Source of the DNA: JAUWKC01 sp035527845
GTDB lineage: Bacteria; Planctomycetota; Phycisphaerae; Sedimentisphaerales; Anaerobacaceae
Length of the DNA: 64,000 nucleotides
Reading direction: 5' to 3'
Assembly: GCA_035527845.1 (NCBI GenBank)
Contig: DATKZT010000079.1
Span: 1 to 64,000, forward strand
Shown: positions 37,862 through 46,581 of the stretch, in pieces
Layout of the letters: every line of letters begins with the position of its first letter
Position numbering within the stretch: position 1 is the first letter of the stretch
Notes under the pieces: model-generated
Databases searched by the model: none
Told to the model about the DNA's origin: nothing
Seen by the model: the letters and a program-made list of their open reading frames with translations, nothing else
Made by a program: the position numbers and the translations under genes

Positions 37862-38372
37862 TTGACTCGCCTTTCCACTCGCAGTGCCCGGTTTCCAGGT
37901 CGACCTCAGTTTTGATAAGAAGGTGCTCCGGTGAAGGCTGGGCCCAAAGTTCGCCTTTTATCTCGAACGATATGGTGACAGCAGACCGTGTATCCTGCCC
38001 AGAAACTATGCGTACCGAAAGCGATTCAGGTGAAATCCGCGGCTCGAAACATCCAAGAGCATGTTTTATTCGTGATTCGATGTCTGCCGGAGTTATGCCT
38101 GAAATAGTGGCGCCGCATAGATCCGGAACTCCGTAATTTAGCACGGACCGTGCGGCTTCGGTGAACTCGTATATGTAATCCTCTGAAGGCCTGGACCTCG
38201 AGTTGAAAAGCATCTCGACATCACGTAACACTGCCGCCCTGTATTTTTGAATTGAAACCACACGTCGGTCGCGACTTTCCTTTGTGGCCTCCGGTTCGTC
38301 GTCAGTGAGGCGGTCAAACAGGCACGGTTGCAGACGATCCATAGGCGCAAGTTCAGCCATCTCCGATTTCAC
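37854..38372 (-). CDS. tssE: T6SS baseplate protein TssE (gp25-like)
   Basis: A 172-residue protein of the gpW/gp25 family that starts sheath polymerisation on the baseplate. CLFDRLTDDEP and RDVEMLFNSRSRP, and the VLNYGVPDLCG segment, are the TssE signature; the C-terminal gp25 fold ends in FEIKGELWAQPSPEHLLI. The frame opens with a GTG at 38372; an internal ATG at 38360 is possible. The start overlaps the tagJ stop by 20 bases. TagJ is known in other systems to act together with TssE-side sheath proteins. Confidence 0.93.
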   Translation of the reverse strand: MKSEMAELAPMDRLQPCLFDRLTDDEPEATKESRDRRVVSIQKYRAAVLRDVEMLFNSRSRPSEDYIYEFTEAARSVLNYGVPDLCGATISGITPADIESRIKHALGCFEPRISPESLSVRIVSGQDTRSAVTISFEIKGELWAQPSPEHLLIKTEVDLETGHCEWKGESSG

Positions 38373-39180
38373 CGCCTTGCCGCTCAGTCTTTGAGTGGTT
38401 CAAATTTATTTGTCTCACCTGCAGTATCGAGAACTCATCTGCATCGGTGGCAAATATCCTCTGTCCGAGACCGAGGTATGTGTCGCCCGGCAGTTCAACC
38501 CATTGGGTCTTGCGTGCAAGCCGGATAGAATTATCTTCGCTGACTTCGGAAGCCGGATACCTCGTGGGTATCAGGCCTGTTGCCTCACCGCCGTTTACCC
38601 ATGTGAAATACGCAGGAATCCAGACCAGGTCCCGCAGGTCGCCGGGCTCTTCAATTCTGATTTGTTTTACGGTGGTGAACGGTACCCAGTAGTATTTTCC
38701 GTCAACAATAGCCTCCAGTAGCGGGCCAAGTCTGGAATCGGCATCCGCAATCCACTCGAAAGACCGGCCGTCGGCCGAACCGGAAACAGCGGGAGCTGCC
38801 TCAAAAGCACGCTCTCTAAGCTTCTGTGAGGCCTGGTATTTCTTCTCGGCAACCATCTGGTTCGCCTGCACCAGCCATCCGACCCATTCGTCCGGCTCGC
38901 CCAGAACAAGCGGTGAGCGCTTTCCACAGAAGACTTCCGCCCGCAATGCTTCGCAGTTGAGCGCGGCGCGACACACCTGGGCCATCAGCAGATTCGCAGC
39001 GTCAAGCTCGGCCGCGACATTCAACTGGCCCAGCGCACGGTCCCAATCACCCATAACCGACAGCAACTGGAAAAGGAAGACGCGAAGTTTTGCATCGGCA
39101 GGGGCGGCGCGAACCTGCCCCTCGAGAGCAGCCAGCGCCTCATCAAGCTGGCCCGCCCGCACCAATTCTTCCGTTTGCAT
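38353..39180 (-). CDS. tagJ: T6SS accessory protein TagJ (ImpE/SciE)
   Basis: A 275-residue protein of the ImpE/SciE family. The N-terminal TPR-like helices (ELVRAGQLDEALAALEGQVR, VFLFQLLSVMGDWDRA) are followed by the characteristic beta domain (YYWVPFTTVKQIRIEEP, LVWIPAYFTW). TagJ binds the sheath protein TssB in some T6SS and modulates ClpV-driven sheath recycling. It sits between hcp and tssE, the usual place in systems that have it. Confidence 0.9.
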   Translation of the reverse strand: MQTEELVRAGQLDEALAALEGQVRAAPADAKLRVFLFQLLSVMGDWDRALGQLNVAAELDAANLLMAQVCRAALNCEALRAEVFCGKRSPLVLGEPDEWVGWLVQANQMVAEKKYQASQKLRERAFEAAPAVSGSADGRSFEWIADADSRLGPLLEAIVDGKYYWVPFTTVKQIRIEEPGDLRDLVWIPAYFTWVNGGEATGLIPTRYPASEVSEDNSIRLARKTQWVELPGDTYLGLGQRIFATDADEFSILQVRQINLNHSKTERQGGEIGDG

Positions 39181-39274
39181 AGCAATAGCCTCCTCTGCCG
39201 GACCAAATAGACAGACCTCACTCTTGGCTCAGAGGACGAGCCGGCGTTTTACCCAAACTCTCAAGACGCTGATA

Positions 39275-39766
39275 TTAGCCGCCTTTGTTGGTGATCAGGC
39301 TCCAGTATTTTTCAACGTTGCCCTTCGTTGCGCCGGTTTGGTGGTCCGTCTGGATATAGTTCCAGGTTATCTTGCCGTAGTTGAAGGTGACCGATTCAAT
39401 AGGCAGATCACCGCCCGCGGAGCCCCCGATGGCAACCGAGGAAAGGATCACGTCGTCCAGTTTGTATTCCATGTATTTTTCCTTGTTCCCGGTAGCGCGG
39501 CATAACTCCATCGTCACGCTCTTGATGTGCGTACCGTTGCAGCAGGTGAGATTCAGCGTGGGTGAAGTGGTATCCAGGACTTTTGTGACCGAGAAATCCT
39601 GATGGTCACACCTTGCTCCGGAGGCTGCGCCGCCGCTGCTGCGGGCCCCTGAGCCCGTCTGCGAAACCCCGTGGCTGTACGAGAGGATTTCAATCCACTC
39701 CTTATGCTTGTCGTCGGTACTTTCGCCTTTGATATCACCAATCTTCAAAAAACAATCAACTGCCAT
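39275..39766 (-). CDS. hcp: T6SS tube protein Hcp (TssD)
   Basis: A 163-residue protein that stacks as hexamers to form the secreted inner tube. DCFLKIGDIKGESTDDKHK and IEILSYSHGVSQ are the classical Hcp opening, and YMEYKLDDVILSSV and FNYGKITWNY are conserved strands. A glycine/serine-rich loop at about 40-50 (GSGARSSGGAASGA) extends the lumen-side loop. AAAAGGGAG precedes the ATG. It is separated from tssC by 96 bases, the widest gap in this part of the operon, with a 5-bp hairpin (CGCTT/AAGCG) but no T-run, so separate control of hcp is possible. Confidence 0.95.
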   Translation of the reverse strand: MAVDCFLKIGDIKGESTDDKHKEWIEILSYSHGVSQTGSGARSSGGAASGARCDHQDFSVTKVLDTTSPTLNLTCCNGTHIKSVTMELCRATGNKEKYMEYKLDDVILSSVAIGGSAGGDLPIESVTFNYGKITWNYIQTDHQTGATKGNVEKYWSLITNKGG

Positions 39767-39862
39767 CTTAGTAACTCCCTTTTAAGAAATAGTATTAGCA
39801 ACCCCTGTTCAATTCGCTTACAGAAAGCGTCTTATTTGCATCTTTCGCGTTTAATCGTAAAC

Positions 39863-41365
39863 CTAACCACCCTTCTTGACTGAGGGTAGCTTGGATACCA
39901 ATCGCAGCGAAACAGTCAGTCCCTCAAGCTGGTAGTGAGGCCGCAGGAAGAATTTGGCCGAGTAGTACCCCGGATCTCCTTCCACTTCATCAACCACCAC
40001 TTCTGCCGCCGCCAAAGGATATTTGGCTTTGACTTCGTCCGAGGCGTTTGGATCGCTGGTGACGTACTGGGTTATCCATCTGTTTAGCCAGCTCGCCAGG
40101 TCAGCCCGCTCCTTGAACGAACCAACCTTATCGCGCACAATGCACTTCAGGAAATGTGCGAACCGGCACGTTGCGAACAGATACGGCAATCGTGCCGCCA
40201 GCTTGGCGTTCGCGCTGGCGTCCGGGTCGTCGTATTCCGTCGGCTTTTGCAGCGACTGGGCCCCGATAAAACACGCGTAATCCTCGTTCTTCCAGTGTGA
40301 CAGCGGCATCAATCCGTTCTTGGCCAGCTCGGCTTCGCGTCTGTCGGTAATGGCAATCTCCGTGGGGCACTTCATATCCACGCCGCCGTCATCGGTCGGG
40401 AAGGTATGGCAGGGAAGCCCTTCCACCATTCCACCGCTCTCAACACCACGAATACGTGCACACCATCCAAACTCCTTGAAGGAGCGGTTGATGTTCACAC
40501 CCATCGCAAAGGCCGAATTTGCCCAAAGATACTTGGAGTGGTCGCCTCCCGCCGTGTCCTCTTCGAAATCAAATTCCTCACAGGGATTCGTCTTGGCGCC
40601 ATAAGGCAGCCGCGCAAGGAATCGCGGCATCGTCAGACCGATGTACCGCGAATCATCGGAGTCCCGCAGTGACCGCCACGGAGCATAGTCAGCGGTCTGG
40701 AATATCTTCGTTAAGTCCCTCGGATTACTGAGTTCCTGCCAGGAATCCATGTTCATCAATGTAGGGGCGGCTGCACAAATAAACGGTGCGTGAGCCGCCG
40801 CGGCAATCTGCGCCACCCCATTTAGTATTTCGACGTCCGGGGGGCTGTGGTCAAATTGATAATCGCCGACGAGGCAGCCGTACGGTTCGCCGCCAGGAGA
40901 GCCGAACTCCTCTTCGTACAGCTTCTTGAAAAGCGGACTCTGGTCCCAGGCCGTGCCTTTGTACTTCTTTATTGTCTTGGCCAGGTCTTTCTTGGAAAGA
41001 TTAAGCGCACGTATCTTCAGCGTCTCGTCGGTTTCTGTGTTGTTCACAAGATGGTGGAGCCCTCGCCACGCGCCCTCAAGCGCCTGGAAATCCTGGTGAT
41101 GCATGATCGCATTGATCTGCTCGGACAGCTTCCTGTCTATCTCTGCAATAATCGACTCGATGGTCTTGACCGCGTCTTCCGAGACAAGAGTGGTCTCAGC
41201 CAGCGCCTGTTCCGCCAGCGTTCGAACCGCCGAACCAATGGCTTCTTTTACATGGTCGGACTTGGGCTTGAACTCTTTCTGCAGGAGCTTATCAAATTCA
41301 GTTGGCTCTATGGCCACAGCCTCAGCGGGCTGCATCCCTTGTTGTTCTTTCATTTCTTCAGCCAT
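39863..41365 (-). CDS. tssC: T6SS sheath large subunit TssC (VipB)
   Basis: A 500-residue contractile sheath protein. GAWRGLHHLVNNTETDETLK, FGSPGGEPYGCLVGDYQFDH and ICAAAPTLMNMDSW are strongly conserved blocks, and the C-terminal YQLEGLTVSLRLVSKLPS matches the sheath handshake strand. AAGGAGG nine bases upstream fixes the ATG at 41365, four bases after the tssB stop, so tssB and tssC are translationally coupled as usual. Confidence 0.97.
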   Translation of the reverse strand: MAEEMKEQQGMQPAEAVAIEPTEFDKLLQKEFKPKSDHVKEAIGSAVRTLAEQALAETTLVSEDAVKTIESIIAEIDRKLSEQINAIMHHQDFQALEGAWRGLHHLVNNTETDETLKIRALNLSKKDLAKTIKKYKGTAWDQSPLFKKLYEEEFGSPGGEPYGCLVGDYQFDHSPPDVEILNGVAQIAAAAHAPFICAAAPTLMNMDSWQELSNPRDLTKIFQTADYAPWRSLRDSDDSRYIGLTMPRFLARLPYGAKTNPCEEFDFEEDTAGGDHSKYLWANSAFAMGVNINRSFKEFGWCARIRGVESGGMVEGLPCHTFPTDDGGVDMKCPTEIAITDRREAELAKNGLMPLSHWKNEDYACFIGAQSLQKPTEYDDPDASANAKLAARLPYLFATCRFAHFLKCIVRDKVGSFKERADLASWLNRWITQYVTSDPNASDEVKAKYPLAAAEVVVDEVEGDPGYYSAKFFLRPHYQLEGLTVSLRLVSKLPSVKKGG

Positions 41366-41369
41366 CGGA

Positions 41370-41900
41370 TTATTCCTCCTTACCACTCTCAGCAGATTCA
41401 GCTTGCGGTTTTGGCGCAGAAGTCAGGGCCCCCAGCAAGGCCTTGTCCTTCAGGGCCTTGGCTATCAACTCTTCGGCGCCACTCTTGCCGTCCATGTACG
41501 ATAACAGATTGGACAATTCGGTTCGGGCCTTCAACAGCTTGTTCAGAGCGTCCACCTTCTGCGCGACCGCCGCCGGAGAAAAATCATCCATACTCTCAAA
41601 CGTAATATCGACGCTCAGATTGCCCTCGCCCGTAAGCGTGTTTGGCACCTGAAAAGCAACCCGCGGTTTCGTGGCCTTGAGCCGCTCGTCGAAGTTGTCG
41701 ACGTCGATTTCGAGAAACTTGCGATCTGCAACGCCGGGCAGGCTCTCCGCCGGCTTGCCGGACAAATCCGCCATCACGCCCATGACGAAAGGCAGGTTAA
41801 TCTTCTTCTCCGCTCCGTAGAGTTCCAGATCGTACTCTATTTGCACTCGTGGGGCTCGGTTGCGAGCTATGAACTTCTGACTGCTTTTCTTTTTTGCCAT
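41370..41900 (-). CDS. tssB: T6SS sheath small subunit TssB (VipA)
   Basis: A 176-residue sheath protein partner of TssC. RAPRVQIEYDLELYGAEKK, LPFVMGVMADLSGKP and FLEIDVDNFDERLKATKPRV are family signatures. Its C-terminal helical region ends in SAESGKEE. AAAGGAG just upstream supports the ATG at 41900. It follows tssA by 79 bases. Confidence 0.96.
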   Translation of the reverse strand: MAKKKSSQKFIARNRAPRVQIEYDLELYGAEKKINLPFVMGVMADLSGKPAESLPGVADRKFLEIDVDNFDERLKATKPRVAFQVPNTLTGEGNLSVDITFESMDDFSPAAVAQKVDALNKLLKARTELSNLLSYMDGKSGAEELIAKALKDKALLGALTSAPKPQAESAESGKEE

Positions 41901-41979
41901 GCTCACTCCTTTCAAAAATTCCAAGCATCGAAGAATATCGACGCACTCAAACGTACCTATATTTCAGGTTAATTCTTGT

Positions 41980-43047
41980 TCAGTAACCGCTCCCGGAATC
42001 ACCCTCGGTGACTCCGCCAATCATTCTTACCTGGTTAATGGCCTCCGGGCAAACATCCTGAATGACTTCCAAAAAGCTCTTTGACACCAGTCTTTGCGCC
42101 CTGCGCAAAAGCATCGGCACCGGACTCGATGGCTCATTGCGTTCGAAGTACTGGCAGACCTTCTCGATGGCCAGCAGGGCTTCCTGGGGCGACCGAATCT
42201 CACCGGTGAGAGGCGCGCCGCCCTGTTGCGATTCACCGCCGGCCCCCTCCCCTTCCGCCACAGACTCGCCGTAGCCCCGTCTTGCCAGATACTCCTGCAC
42301 GCATTTATGGATACTACCGAGAACCGCCTGGAAACCGCTAAGATCCGGAGACTGGCCCTGGGACGCGTTTTTCGAGAAAACAGTGGTTATAGCCGCTACC
42401 TGCTCAATCGCACCCTGGGCGGCCTGGCCAGTCGCGAGCAGCTCATCTGTAGCAGTATCCTGAAATGCCGCATCTATCAAAGCCGCGTCCGGGGCGCTGG
42501 CCGCCTTATCATCTGCTACTGCAATCTCTCCTTTGGCGATTTGGATGTCGCGCAGGTTGAACCTTCCTATCCGCGCCGAATTGCTCAGCGGAACCTCCGC
42601 TAGTCGCTGCTTGAACTTCATCGGGTCCTGCTCGCTTACCGAAGGCGGCGACAACGACTGCAGGATATTCATCCGTTGGAGCGGGTCGTTGTTGTCGTCG
42701 GGGTCAAGCTGAGGGTAAAGGTGGTCCCAATAGCGTTCCAGCAGCCCGCGCAGTACAACAAGCCCGTCGCGAAGGCCGTCGATGCCTTCCATCTTCAAGA
42801 GCGCGAGAGTAAGATACATGGCAAGCCTGAGGTCCTTGGATCGCTGCAGCAGTCCCAGACTCGTTTCACGGACTTCACGCCAGTTCGGCTCTGCCGCCGC
42901 ATCCTCCGTACCAGCTACTACCCCGCCCGTGCCCTTCGTCCGAACCATATCCTCGAGGGCAAGAAAAGATTGGTCGTATGAGAGGTCTTCGCCGCAAGGG
43001 GCCTCGGGGCTAACTTCGGAAAGCAGGCTTTCAACATCAAGAGCCAT
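41980..43047 (-). CDS. tssA: T6SS protein TssA (ImpA)
   Basis: A 355-residue protein that primes tube and sheath assembly on the baseplate. The ImpA N-terminal domain is clear: VESLLSEVSPEAPCGEDLSY, RSKDLRLAMYLTLALLKMEG and YWDHLYPQLDPDDNNDP. The C-terminus (AIEKVCQYFERNEPSSPVPM, LVSKSFLEVI) is the shorter TssA type. ATG at 43047 is chosen because it begins the conserved domain; a longer frame to 43131 lacks support. No strong ribosome-binding site is seen. It is the first gene of the minus arm, below the promoter at 43290-43318. Confidence 0.92.
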   Translation of the reverse strand: MALDVESLLSEVSPEAPCGEDLSYDQSFLALEDMVRTKGTGGVVAGTEDAAAEPNWREVRETSLGLLQRSKDLRLAMYLTLALLKMEGIDGLRDGLVVLRGLLERYWDHLYPQLDPDDNNDPLQRMNILQSLSPPSVSEQDPMKFKQRLAEVPLSNSARIGRFNLRDIQIAKGEIAVADDKAASAPDAALIDAAFQDTATDELLATGQAAQGAIEQVAAITTVFSKNASQGQSPDLSGFQAVLGSIHKCVQEYLARRGYGESVAEGEGAGGESQQGGAPLTGEIRSPQEALLAIEKVCQYFERNEPSSPVPMLLRRAQRLVSKSFLEVIQDVCPEAINQVRMIGGVTEGDSGSGY

Positions 43048-43547
43048 CGCATGTCCAAACAAGAATAAACTGCGAAACACCTGCCCGCGGTATGGCTGGC
43101 CGCTGCTGTGCAATATCAGAAGCGGCCTCAAGCCTCAAACTCCACAGGCGAGTCTCACCTGCCGCAACGGAATTTCACTTCGCTGTCCCTTCGGCAGCTT
43201 TCTGCTCACGCTGTTACCCACACCTGAAGCTCCGTCGCAGCACAAGACCTCGCCACAGTATCCGGAAACCGCGGTACCTAATATGCCGCATTTTGGACGA
43301 TTGAGGCACAACCGTCAAGGCTTTTTCTGAAAAATATTTCTGTGCAGCTTGAACACAATGGCCGTACCTCAAACGGCCCGTGCCTTTGCGGAAGGGCTGA
43401 AGCGGTGCAAACGTGGGCATTGCCCCCGGTCAGAGCAGCATTGCGGCATCTAAATGCCTTTCAGTCGCCACCCTTGCAGCGGCCAAGAATGACGCAAATT
43501 TTGCAAAATTCAGCTTGACACTCCCTTACGCCCGGCGACAATGGGGG
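43048..43547. other. Divergent regulatory region between the two T6SS arms
   Basis: No real gene is seen. It carries a promoter candidate for the tssA operon (43290-43318) and leads on the right into the first copy of the duplicated cassette. The 5' leader of tssA would be about 230 bases long. Confidence 0.5.
43290..43318 (-). promoter_or_regulatory. Candidate sigma70 promoter for the tssA-tagF operon
   Basis: On the minus strand TTGACG, a 17-base spacer and CAAAAT. The -35 matches five of six and the -10 four of six consensus bases. It faces tssA. Confidence 0.5.
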
Positions 43548-44060
43548 CGCTGTTGACAATGACTGTACCTTTAGGGAGCATCCAAGCAAGGCTCCCGGAT
43601 TTGTACCAGGTGAGAGAATTCGTTTATTGCAGCAGCCGAATATGTCTTCACCAGAGATTTCGGAGAGGTGGAGGCCGTCGTTTTTCAGGCGATTAGTTTT
43701 TTGTAGCAAAAGAATTCAAGATGCATGCTGACATGTACCGGTTGGGCCTCGGCGAGCGCGAGCAAGGGTTGTATTGTCGAAGATCGAGGGGCGCTGAGGC
43801 ACGCAAGTCGCTCCGGCGGCGCCTACATCTTCTCAGACACGGAAGTAGGGGCCTTGCCGCTGGTTTTGCTGGGCACGGAAAATGCTATGTCCGAATGGCT
43901 GCTCAATAACAAGCATTGCCGTATTGAGAACCGCCTCGAGGACCTTCCCGATATCTACATTGGCGTTACCCGATATAAACCGGGCAGTCGATTCCGCGCG
44001 ATTTCTCCCGTGGGTGACACCGCCACAGAGCTCACAAAACAGCTTACCAGCTTCAGCTTG
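43548..44060 (+). repeat. Duplicated cassette, copy 1 (leader plus 5' part of a gene)
   Basis: This ~510-base segment is repeated at 45651-46165 with long identical runs, for example around ATGTCCGAATGGCTGCTCAA and the stretch encoding KHCRIENRLEDLPDIY. The similarity begins in the noncoding leader (about 170 bases before the start codon) and ends abruptly in the coding part. A hairpin GGGAGC/GCTCCC (43574-43579 / 43591-43596) lies in the leader. Confidence 0.9.
43721..44060 (+). pseudogene. Broken first copy of the 212-residue unknown gene
   Basis: It begins MHADMYRLGLGE, matching the intact copy (MDADMYRSGLGK) at 45820. After codon 11, near 43753, five bases are missing relative to the intact copy, which shifts the frame; the rest (KGCIVEDRGALRHASRSGGA ... 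SPVGDTATEL) is read in another frame up to about 44060, where similarity stops. The 3' third of the gene, present in the other copy, is absent. It is therefore a truncated, frameshifted duplicate. Confidence 0.75.
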
Positions 44061-44474
44061 GCTGGAGCGTTCGAAGAGCTCCATTCCCGCCGTAGGACGA
44101 TTCTCGGCAGGGCTGGAACCACTGTCAATAATGTTTTTCTTGCCGAAAAAAGCATGGCTCTTTCCACCGACAGTGTCAGCTGCTCACCCAAACGAGGTAC
44201 TTTCCACGTATTAGAGGCTGGCCGAAGTCTGGGAGATTCGGCTGCAAAAAAAGCAAGAATCTTGCAGGATTGGTCTTGACTTAAAATTGTGCCTGGGCAA
44301 CAATGACCAGTAGATCGCCAGTATGAAGCCTCTGCCGAGCACCTATGGCCAGGTTCGACAGAACCAGAATACGGAGAAAGCCCGTAGGGCGATCGTGACT
44401 TGGATAATACCACATAGGCCAAGCCGTCAGAGCATGTGTTGTATGCCGATATTACGGTGCTGATGGAGGTAATC
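44061..44474. other. Non-homologous stretch between the broken copy and the 375-residue unknown gene
   Basis: No convincing gene is seen. It may contain the decayed 3' part of the first copy's neighbour. A GGAGGT ribosome-binding site for the next gene lies at 44465-44470. Confidence 0.35.
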
Positions 44475-45602
44475 ATGATAATAAACTTAACCGCACATCA
44501 AATCCCGGACTTGGTGAACAAACGATTCAAATTGGAGCAGAACTTGGCATTAGAGCTGGTGGCTGAGTTCGACAGGGAAAGCAACGGTCTGATCGGGCCG
44601 TTAAGGCAAATGGCCAAGAAGGCACTGGACGATATGCGACAACAGCCTCCGGCTGTGATCGATAAAGCCTGCCGCGCCGAAGACTCGCTCGTTATTTGGG
44701 GCACAAGGGGGACTCTACAGGACGTCAGCAGTCAATGGCAATCCCTGACGGCTCAAGAATGTTCTGATGTGATTCGCCTCTATGGGACCGTAGCTGAAAC
44801 GAGGACCGAACACCTGCGCACAACGGGAGCTATCGGCAAGGATCAGAAGGCGCAGCTGCATACTCTGAAGGAGCAATACCGGCCGGGGGGCAAACCCGTC
44901 TGGAAAGATGGTCGCATTCGGGAAGAGCCGGCTAGCGGAGCGACACCCGGCTGGCATAAGGACTGGCAGATGCCGGCCGCCGTGCACGGCATAGACATCA
45001 GGCAGGCAGCGGCCGTGAAGATGCAGACGAACGTAGCCCTGCCACCAAGAGCGGGCCAGCAGCGCTTCTTTACGCCAACCATGACCTCTACAGTAAAGAA
45101 GATTGACAAAGCGTTCGGTTTACCTGTGGGAGCGGACATATCGGGCACCACAGCCGACTCCATATTCTTCATCGAGCGGCTCGCGAGGCTTTGCAATATC
45201 CCTTACGACCCACTCTACCAGCTCGTTGCACTCGCGACGCTGGTGGCGGCGCGCCACCACGCAGTGCTTGAGTCGGCTCTTACGCTGACACTCAACAAGA
45301 TCATAACCTACAAGATTGGCTTCTACGAAAGCTTGCTCCCTTCTGACAGCAGGCACGTAGCGAAGTCGGCCATCAAGAGCGCACTGTCTGAACACGACAA
45401 CCATGATTGGAATGCGCACATCCTGGTCTACTTTGACCAACCCGAGAAGGTAGTAGGGGGGTACGAATTTACAGGAGAACACATCGATAGGTTTAGGAAG
45501 TTGGCAACCACCGGCCCGGATTTCATGTGGCTCTTTACGACTATGCCCCCGTTTCCGACCAAGGGCAGAATCCGAATGATGATGGGCAGCAAGGGCCTGT
45601 GA
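44475..45602 (+). CDS. Unknown 375-residue protein, candidate T6SS cargo or accessory
   Basis: Cytoplasmic-looking protein without signal peptide. The N-terminal half is helical and charged (KRFKLEQNLALELVAEFDRE), with HTLKEQYRPGGKPVWKDGR in the middle. The C-terminal half has a conserved-looking core: GLPVGADISGTTADSIFF followed by LYQLVALATLVAARHHAVLE and ITYKIGFYESLLPSD. The GTT(A/T)D and HH motifs look like active-site or ligand residues, and I have an impression of related unannotated proteins in other bacteria but cannot name a family. GGAGGT five bases upstream supports ATG 44475. Placement inside the T6SS locus and between two copies of a duplicated cassette suggests cargo or an accessory gene. 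Confidence 0.6.
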   Translation: MIINLTAHQIPDLVNKRFKLEQNLALELVAEFDRESNGLIGPLRQMAKKALDDMRQQPPAVIDKACRAEDSLVIWGTRGTLQDVSSQWQSLTAQECSDVIRLYGTVAETRTEHLRTTGAIGKDQKAQLHTLKEQYRPGGKPVWKDGRIREEPASGATPGWHKDWQMPAAVHGIDIRQAAAVKMQTNVALPPRAGQQRFFTPTMTSTVKKIDKAFGLPVGADISGTTADSIFFIERLARLCNIPYDPLYQLVALATLVAARHHAVLESALTLTLNKIITYKIGFYESLLPSDSRHVAKSAIKSALSEHDNHDWNAHILVYFDQPEKVVGGYEFTGEHIDRFRKLATTGPDFMWLFTTMPPFPTKGRIRMMMGSKGL

Positions 45603-45650
45603 AGTACTGGATGCAGTCTCGACTTTCTACTCTTTGCCCGCGGCGGGGCA

Positions 45651-46165
45651 CGCTGCTGACAATGACTGCACCCGTAGGGAGCATCCAAGCAAGGCTTCCG
45701 GGTTTGCACCAGGCAACAAGATTCGCCTATTTCAGCAGCCGAATATGTCTTCACCGTTTCGCAGAGGTGGAGGCGGTGGTTCTTTTACGCATTTAGTCTT
45801 TTGTAACAGGAGAACTCAAATGGATGCTGACATGTATCGGTCGGGCTTGGGCAAGGTGAGCGCCAGCAAGGGGTGTATTGTGGAAGATCGAGGGGCGCTG
45901 AGGCATGCAAGTCGTTCCGGCGGCGCCTACCTTTTCTCGGACACGGAAGTTGGGGCCTTGCCGCTGGTTTTGCTTGGTACGGAAAACGGGATGTCCGAAT
46001 GGCTGCTCAACAACAAGCATTGCCGTATTGAGAACCGCCTCGAGGACCTTCCCGATATCTACGTTGGCGTTACTCGATATAAAGCGGGCAGTCGATTCAG
46101 AGCGATTTCTCCCGTGGGCGACACCGCCACAGAGCTCGTCAAACAGGTTACCGGCTTCGGCCTTG
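45651..46165 (+). repeat. Duplicated cassette, copy 2
   Basis: Second copy of the segment at 43548-44060. It starts about 50 bases after the stop of the 375-residue unknown gene, so the cassette copies bracket that gene. The leader hairpin is kept with one changed base (GGGAGC at 45677-45682, GCTTCC at 45694-45699), where a G-U pair replaces G-C. Confidence 0.9.
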
Positions 46166-46458
46166 CAATGTACCCCGGCATGGGCGCCGGCACCGCCTAC
46201 AAGGCGATTAGGGGCGTTTTCAAGGAGGTGCCCGACGCCATTGCAAACCTTTTCGACAACCTTGGATGGCTTACCAAAAAAAAGAAGATGATTTCATGGA
46301 AAGAACGAGGGCCTGCGAAGATAAAAGGAGAAGCGACAAAGTGGTATGTGAGGTTCGCTTATATCGAGGAGGCAGGTATGGAAAAGGTTGCGACGGGCAA
46401 GCTGACTTTCCCTGTCCTGTACACCTACCTTAACCTGCATTACAACCTTTTTGTTTGA
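45820..46458 (+). CDS. Unknown 212-residue protein (intact copy of the duplicated gene)
   Basis: Intact version of the gene broken at 43721. The N-terminal part has an extended, beta-looking region (SGGAYLFSDTEVGALPLVLL, KHCRIENRLEDLPDIYVGVT). The middle contains a glycine-rich hydrophobic stretch (GFGLAMYPGMGAGTAYKAI), then a lysine-rich segment (TKKKKMISWKERG), and a C-terminus ending in YTYLNLHYNLFV. No signal peptide, catalytic motif or family is recognised. CAGGAG eight bases upstream of ATG 45820 supports the start. Its gene head is the part that was duplicated, so it may act with, or protect against, the product of the bracketed gene; this is inference only. Confidence 0.65.
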   Translation: MDADMYRSGLGKVSASKGCIVEDRGALRHASRSGGAYLFSDTEVGALPLVLLGTENGMSEWLLNNKHCRIENRLEDLPDIYVGVTRYKAGSRFRAISPVGDTATELVKQVTGFGLAMYPGMGAGTAYKAIRGVFKEVPDAIANLFDNLGWLTKKKKMISWKERGPAKIKGEATKWYVRFAYIEEAGMEKVATGKLTFPVLYTYLNLHYNLFV

Positions 46459-46581
46459 TGCGCCAATCCGCCGCCCGAAGGTGTTGTCTTGGCAGATTCG
46501 TCTGAGTTCGGTGCGTCCGGAAAAACGAGCAGGCCTTCCCGGGGCGACAACATGACCAAGTACAAGTGCGGGGAGATGGCT

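Noticed and set aside
39767..39862. Terminator between tssC and hcp
   Set aside because: A CGCTT/AAGCG hairpin exists on the minus strand but is not followed by a T-run.
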